Shown piece by piece: positions 59,480 to 64,000 of a stretch of 64,000 nt of DNA (position 1 is the stretch's first letter; the number at the start of each line of letters is the position of its first letter). The notes under the pieces were generated by a model. The model worked only from the letters and a program-made list of their open reading frames with translations. It had not been told where the DNA came from and searched no databases. The stretch covers positions 37,427,547 to 37,491,546 of the forward strand of contig NC_090182.1 of assembly GCF_024679245.1 (NCBI RefSeq). The letters are read 5' to 3'. The stretch comes from Pseudorasbora parva (Eukaryota > Chordata > Actinopteri > Cypriniformes > Gobionidae). The translations under genes were made by a program, and so were the position numbers.

Positions 59480-61189
59480 ATTGTTTTACATTTGTGTGAG
59501 CAATCTTCTATCACTTGTTTCAGCTTCTTCACCTGTACTTTGATCGAAAGATTCCATACTAGAAGATGTCATAGCGCCCCTACCATATAAAAATGAAACC
59601 ATGGATAGCTGGAAAATGTTGTAATTGGCGGGGAAAGGGTAAAGTAGATTTGAATCCTTAAAGACCAAGACAGCTGCCCATGGCTAAAAATAACTATCGT
59701 TCTAAAAAATTTAAAAACCGCTAATCCAATCTGTATTAACTACACCATAAAGAGGAGAATCTCCGCTTTTCATAACTATTAAATTTCTCGCGATTGATCC
59801 TTCAGAGGCTCCGTTGTCAGCGTAGATGCGACATCAAAATAAGCATGGATTTGTCAAGGAAACACATGTGGGTTGTCCCCTTGAGCCAAAAAGATTTTTT
59901 TATTTATTATTATTAGTCCCACCCCTGTGCCCAGATTCGTTGAAACTGTCATCAACTCAACCAATAAACACAGTGTTTGATCTTTTGAACCACCAATCAC
60001 GTTTCTCTGAAAAATTAATGTGAAAATGGGTGTGAATTTTACAAACAGATAAACACGTGCAGAGTGGTCTCTCACATAGCACAGTAAAAGTCAGTATATT
60101 TCTTCATTTGTATGAAGTTTGTGTTTTACACCATTTTCACTCAATATATTTTCCTCAATTTGTGTTTAATAAGATTATTTGTGGAGAGGTTGAAATGTCA
60201 GTTTATGAAAATAGCCGCCCACGTGTAAACGTAGCCTCAGTATATTTTATTGCATGGTTTGTTGGTCACAACTTGTTGTATTGTTTGCAATTGTTTTTCA
60301 TGTTCAAATTATAATATATTTCTCAAAAAAAAAAAAAAAAAAAAGTTGCAGTGTTGTTATTATATAACAATATTTCTATTTACTTTACTCTTTGAACTTT
60401 TTAGGACACAAAAAAGTTCCTTCCTTCCTGACCTGCATATTCCCCTTCTCAAAGCTGTTAGCAAACTGACTGTTTCTGTCGCTCGTTTGTAACACACCTG
60501 TTTAGTTAGCTAACTTACACATCTCATCTTGCTCTTTATGACTCTTTAACTGAAGCGTTGCTGTGAACATAAAACCCGCGGAACGTTGCGTGTGTTTTTT
60601 TTTTTTTTTGATTATTTGACATTAAATGCATTATATGAGACACATTTACAAAAAACAAAATTACATTATTTTTATTTTCAGTTGTGAACCTATTGAATAG
60701 ACTATCGCTGTAGCCTTGGTTTTGATGACCGGACTTATAGTTTTTTGTCGAACGCAAAGACAACCCTAATTTGACAGTTTACCATCTGATCTCACTCAGT
60801 GATTGTAGGCTACGCAGAACAGGACGGAACCATGCAGTGAATGGGGCGAGAAATGCAGAAATGCAGAAATAAGACATTGTTTAATTTTATTTGATACTCT
60901 GGTAGATTATACATTTACAATTTATATTTTATTACTACTCTACTAATAAAACCGATCTCTGGGGGCCCCAACAGTTCATGGGCCCTTAGAATCATCCTAA
61001 CTTTTCCTCCCTTAGCTACAACCCTGTGAAGCTCTATCCAGTTGCGTGCAGAGCGAGTTTGAAAGACAATCGTTTATCCCGCCCCTCGGATTGAGCCCTG
61101 TCTATGGTGAGTTTACAGACCAAACATCTTGATGTGGATATGGCTTGTCAGGCTACAAAGTAGACAGAATATTTTTGTTTTTGTTTTTT
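59480..61189. other. Target repeat remainder and intergenic DNA
   Basis: 59475-59640 continues the repeat interrupted by the gypsy element. 61025-61125 is the inverted copy of 18701-18800. Poly-A at 60326-60344 and poly-T at 60596-60610. No gene. Confidence 0.5.
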
Positions 61190-61733
61190 GACTAAGCTAA
61201 GCCTTTTTCCGGTGTGCGACCCCCTTAAGAACTGTTCAGCCCAGCAGTGAAAAAATGGCTATAGTCTTTGAAGCAGATGCCCAGAATCTTTCAAAAGTAT
61301 TGCATTTACAAGACCTGAATTTTCTTCTCAAGCTCAGCCGTCAGTGTCCACGATTTGCATGCATACAGGAAGCATGCAAATTCTGAGCTTTGTTTTTTCC
61401 TTTCCATATTGGCTTCAGTTGGCAAGTGATGTTGTAGTTTGGGCTATCATGGCCATAAATTATGGTTTGGATTATCTCATTGGATATCATAGCACCAAGT
61501 TATTTGAACTGGGACACTGGTTGCAGGCACTTGTTCGGAATGTTTATTTGTGTTGCAATAACTTGGGGACAATTTGTCATCAGTTTTTTTTTATTTTTTA
61601 TCAGTGCTGATTTTCATCCTACGTCTTAGATGACGATGTACATGAAGATGTCTCATCCAAGTGTTCCACCAGTTCCTTCAGTTTTGTTCTTCTCCTGCCG
61701 GCCCATCAATGTTGTCTGGAAAACAGAGGTTGG
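61190..61733 (-). pseudogene. Non-LTR reverse transcriptase C-terminal remnant, copy 2
   Basis: Same content and orientation as 53034-53572, differing at only scattered positions, so the two either come from one recently amplified subfamily or from a local duplication. The same motif pieces are readable in the minus strand with the same stops. Confidence 0.8.
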
Positions 61734-62029
61734 TGATGTTGTGACCTCCAATGCTGAGAGTTCCAGTGTGGTTATCCAATGCTTCCATTAATTATTCTCT
61801 CCAAGAAGATGTTGAAGAGCATCAGAGATAGGAGGCATCAGACCAAATTGCTAAATTAGCCATTGACAAGTACTACACTGCTGGCACTTTTGAACAAAAA
61901 TTATATGGTGAGACCAAGCTATCTCCCCATGGGGACAAGTCACCCCCAATAATTGAAAATGGCCAAATTGCCCCTACTGTGATTTTGCCATTTGAATTGA
62001 AAAAATGCAATGATTTGAATCATTGCAAT
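61734..62029. other. Intergenic DNA
   Basis: Nothing recognised. Confidence 0.5.
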
Positions 62030-62510
62030 CATTAAATGCATGACTGTTTCGCCAAACATTCTTACATATTCGGGTTGTTAGCGACGCAGATCTATATTTA
62101 ACATGGATAGACCTCTACCTGTCACGATAATGTATAAAACTCCTGATGTTAGAGTAACAATTACAGAAAAATAAAATAAAACATATTTCGTTCGATCTCA
62201 CGCATATTTTCAAAAATCATTTTCAACGTCTTCAAAACCAATATTTTGATCACTGACAGCTTCTTCACCAGATCCATCATCAAGAGACAGTCTAATATTT
62301 GATTGTGTTTAGTACTTGCTCTCTGCAGTAAATAATAAAAAAAAACATTTCAAGTTTTGCAGATTATAGTTATTATAGTTTCGTTTTCTGTCAGCGGTAA
62401 CCATGAGTGAAACGTCACTTCATCATCATCAGACATTGCCACCATGTGGAATAAAGGTGAATTGCGTACTATTTAGTCATTAGATTAATTTATCATAAAA
62501 AATATATGTA
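62030..62510 (-). mobile_element. Inverted partial copy of the nested hAT (37402-38485)
   Basis: Reverse complement of about 37680-38225. Shared blocks include AAACGAAAC (TTCGTTTTCTGTCAG here), GATCAAAATATTG in reverse and CGCTAACAACC-type sequence. Ends missing. Confidence 0.8.
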
Positions 62511-62985
62511 CGCCCCTTTACAATTTTGACAAAAAAACTAGTGGAAAAAACTGGCATTTAATTATAATACTCTAATTTCTCGTTATATTGTTTAAAATAG
62601 ATTGCTTGAGGAATACTAAGAAGGTTGATGTATAACTGTAAAAAAATTAGGTGTAGGCTAGCGAATGACCCTAAATATGCATTTAAGTGTTGTTGTTGTT
62701 TTTTTTTACTTGTTTTTTTGACATATTAGAGATCCCAAACACAGTTTATTTAAATCTTAACATAAATCAATATCAAAACATAAAACAAAGACTTGGCAAA
62801 ACCAAACAAACGACTTGACTAAATCGAAACTCATCCACAGTGGTTACATTTAACAATAACAGACAAAGATACATAGCAAACATGAGGGCTTAAATACACA
62901 AAGACTGGGGACTAGACAAGACACACCTGTGAACAATGATTAACCAATAAAACAAAGACAACATGACATGGGAATACAAGACATA
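62511..62985. other. AT-rich DNA with a dispersed repeat
   Basis: 62730-62975 (ACAAAGACTTGG...CAAGACACACCTG) resembles a fish dispersed repeat of uncertain class. No gene. Confidence 0.4.
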
Positions 62986-62987
62986 TA

Positions 62988-64000
62988 CACTACCCTTAAG
63001 GATTATTAGGAACACCTTTTCAATTTCTCATTAATGCAATTATCTGATCAACCAATCACATGGCAGTTGCTTCAATGCATTTAGGGGTGTGGTCCTGGTC
63101 AAGATATTTTCCTGAACTCCAAACTAAATGTCAGAATGGGAAATAAAGGTGATTTAAGCCATTTTGAGCATGGCACGGTTGTTGGTGCCAGACGGGCCAG
63201 TCTGCGTATTTCACAATCTACTCAGTTACTGGGATTTCCACGCACAACCATTTCTAGGGTTTACAAAGAATGGTATTAAAAGGGAAAAACATCCAGTATG
63301 TGGCAGTCCTGTAGGCGAAAAGGCCTTGTTGTTGCTAGTGGTCAGAGAAGAATGGGCCAACTGATTCAAGCTAATAGAAGAGTAACTTTGACTGAAATAA
63401 CCACTCGTTACAACCGAGGTATGCAGCAAAGCATTTTTAAAGCTACAACATGCACAACCTTGAGGCAGATGGGCTACAACAGCAGAAGACCCCACCGGGT
63501 ACCACTCATCTCCACTACAAATAGGAAAAAGAAGATACAATTTGCACAAGCTCACCAAATTTGACAGTTAAAGACTGGAAAAATGTTGCCTGGTCTGATG
63601 AGTCTCGATTTCTGTTGAGACATTCAGATGGTAGAGTCAGAATTAGGCGCAAACAGAATGAGAACATGGATCCATCATGCCTTGTTACCACTGTGCAGGC
63701 TGGTGGTGGTAGTGGTGTAATGGTGTGGGGGATATTTTCTTGGCACACTTTAGGCCCCTTAGTCCCAACTGGGCATTGTTTAAATGATACAGCCTACCTG
63801 AGCATTGTTTCTGACCATGTCCATTCATTTATGACCACCATGTACCCATCCTCTGATGGCTACTTCCAGCAAGATAATGCACCATGTCACAAAGCTTGAA
63901 TCATTTCAAATTGGTTTCTTGAAGATGACAATGAGTTCACTGTACTAAAATGGCCCATACAGTCACCAGATCTCAACCCAATAGAGCATCTTTGTGGAAC
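62988..64000 (+). mobile_element. Tc1-like transposon, 3' end outside window
   Basis: The left terminus CACTACCCTTAAGGATTATT follows a TA (62986-62987). A degenerate transposase follows in the expected place. Confidence 0.88.
63136..64000 (+). pseudogene. Tc1-like transposase, broken and partial
   Basis: A DDE transposase that would bind the terminal repeats and cut and paste the element. The start ATG at 63136 gives MGNKGDLSHFEHGT, with a helix-turn-helix region (LLGFPRTTISRVYKEW). Breaks: TAA at codon 48 (63277-63279), a one-base loss near 63555 (phase change before LTVKDWKNV), and TGA at 63897-63899, which replaces a likely CGA Arg after HKA. Catalytic residues are still visible: D in AWSDESRF, D in QQDNAPCHKA and E in DLNPIEHL. 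The frame runs off the window. Non-functional. Confidence 0.92.

Overview
This window looks like teleost DNA, most likely from a cyprinid (zebrafish/carp group). I judge this from the repeats: TTAA-flanked Kolobok/piggyBac-type MITEs, hAT elements with 8-bp target duplications, a Tc1 element, a Tx1/L1-type LINE, a Ty3/gypsy element of Gmr1 type, foldback MITEs of the AGGGATAGTTCACCC kind, a 5S-rRNA-derived SINE fragment, and long (TA)n, (CA)n, (GGAT)n and (TAA)n tracts. I found no intact host protein-coding gene, tRNA gene or rRNA gene in the 64 kb. Nearly every recognisable reading frame belongs to a transposable element or is an artefact of a tandem repeat whose unit is a multiple of 3.

Layout. 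1-3.9 kb: a minus-strand LINE with open ORF1 and an ORF2 open to the window edge. 4-15.7 kb: a dense MITE field (elements at 5363, 5708, 8279, 9784, 12058, 13335, 15384), two 21-bp minisatellites in opposite orientation, and two unexplained Cys-rich frames near 7.6-8.2 kb. 16.6-17.3 kb and 24.2-25.1 kb: islands of complex sequence that may be conserved non-coding elements. 17.7-34.3 kb: mostly AT-rich intergenic DNA with transposon remnants, a THAP-bearing TTAA element (25726-26909) and a perfect 23-bp hairpin (31798-31882). 34.3-39.6 kb: two neighbouring copies of one hAT family; the second was split by a TTAA element, which was in turn split by a second hAT (three-level nest). 40.5-45.6 kb: two MITEs sharing one TTAA, microsatellites, and a TA-flanked element with a THAP exon. 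47.6-52.85 kb: a 42-bp minisatellite with a TTAA-flanked 3.7-kb composite element inserted inside its outermost recognisable monomer.

53.0-61.7 kb: two near-identical fragments of a non-LTR reverse transcriptase bracket a 5.3-kb Ty3/gypsy element (54137-59474; LTRs, PBS, 5-bp duplication ATCAC). Its domain order is gag, protease, integrase, reverse transcriptase, RNase H, so integrase precedes RT, as in the Gmr1 group. It is degenerate. 62.0-64 kb: a second copy of the nested hAT and a broken Tc1 transposase running off the end.

The elements do not form a working pathway. The interest lies in insertion history (nests, empty sites, target duplications), the apparently intact LINE, the unusual pol order, and the few non-repeat islands that might be regulatory.
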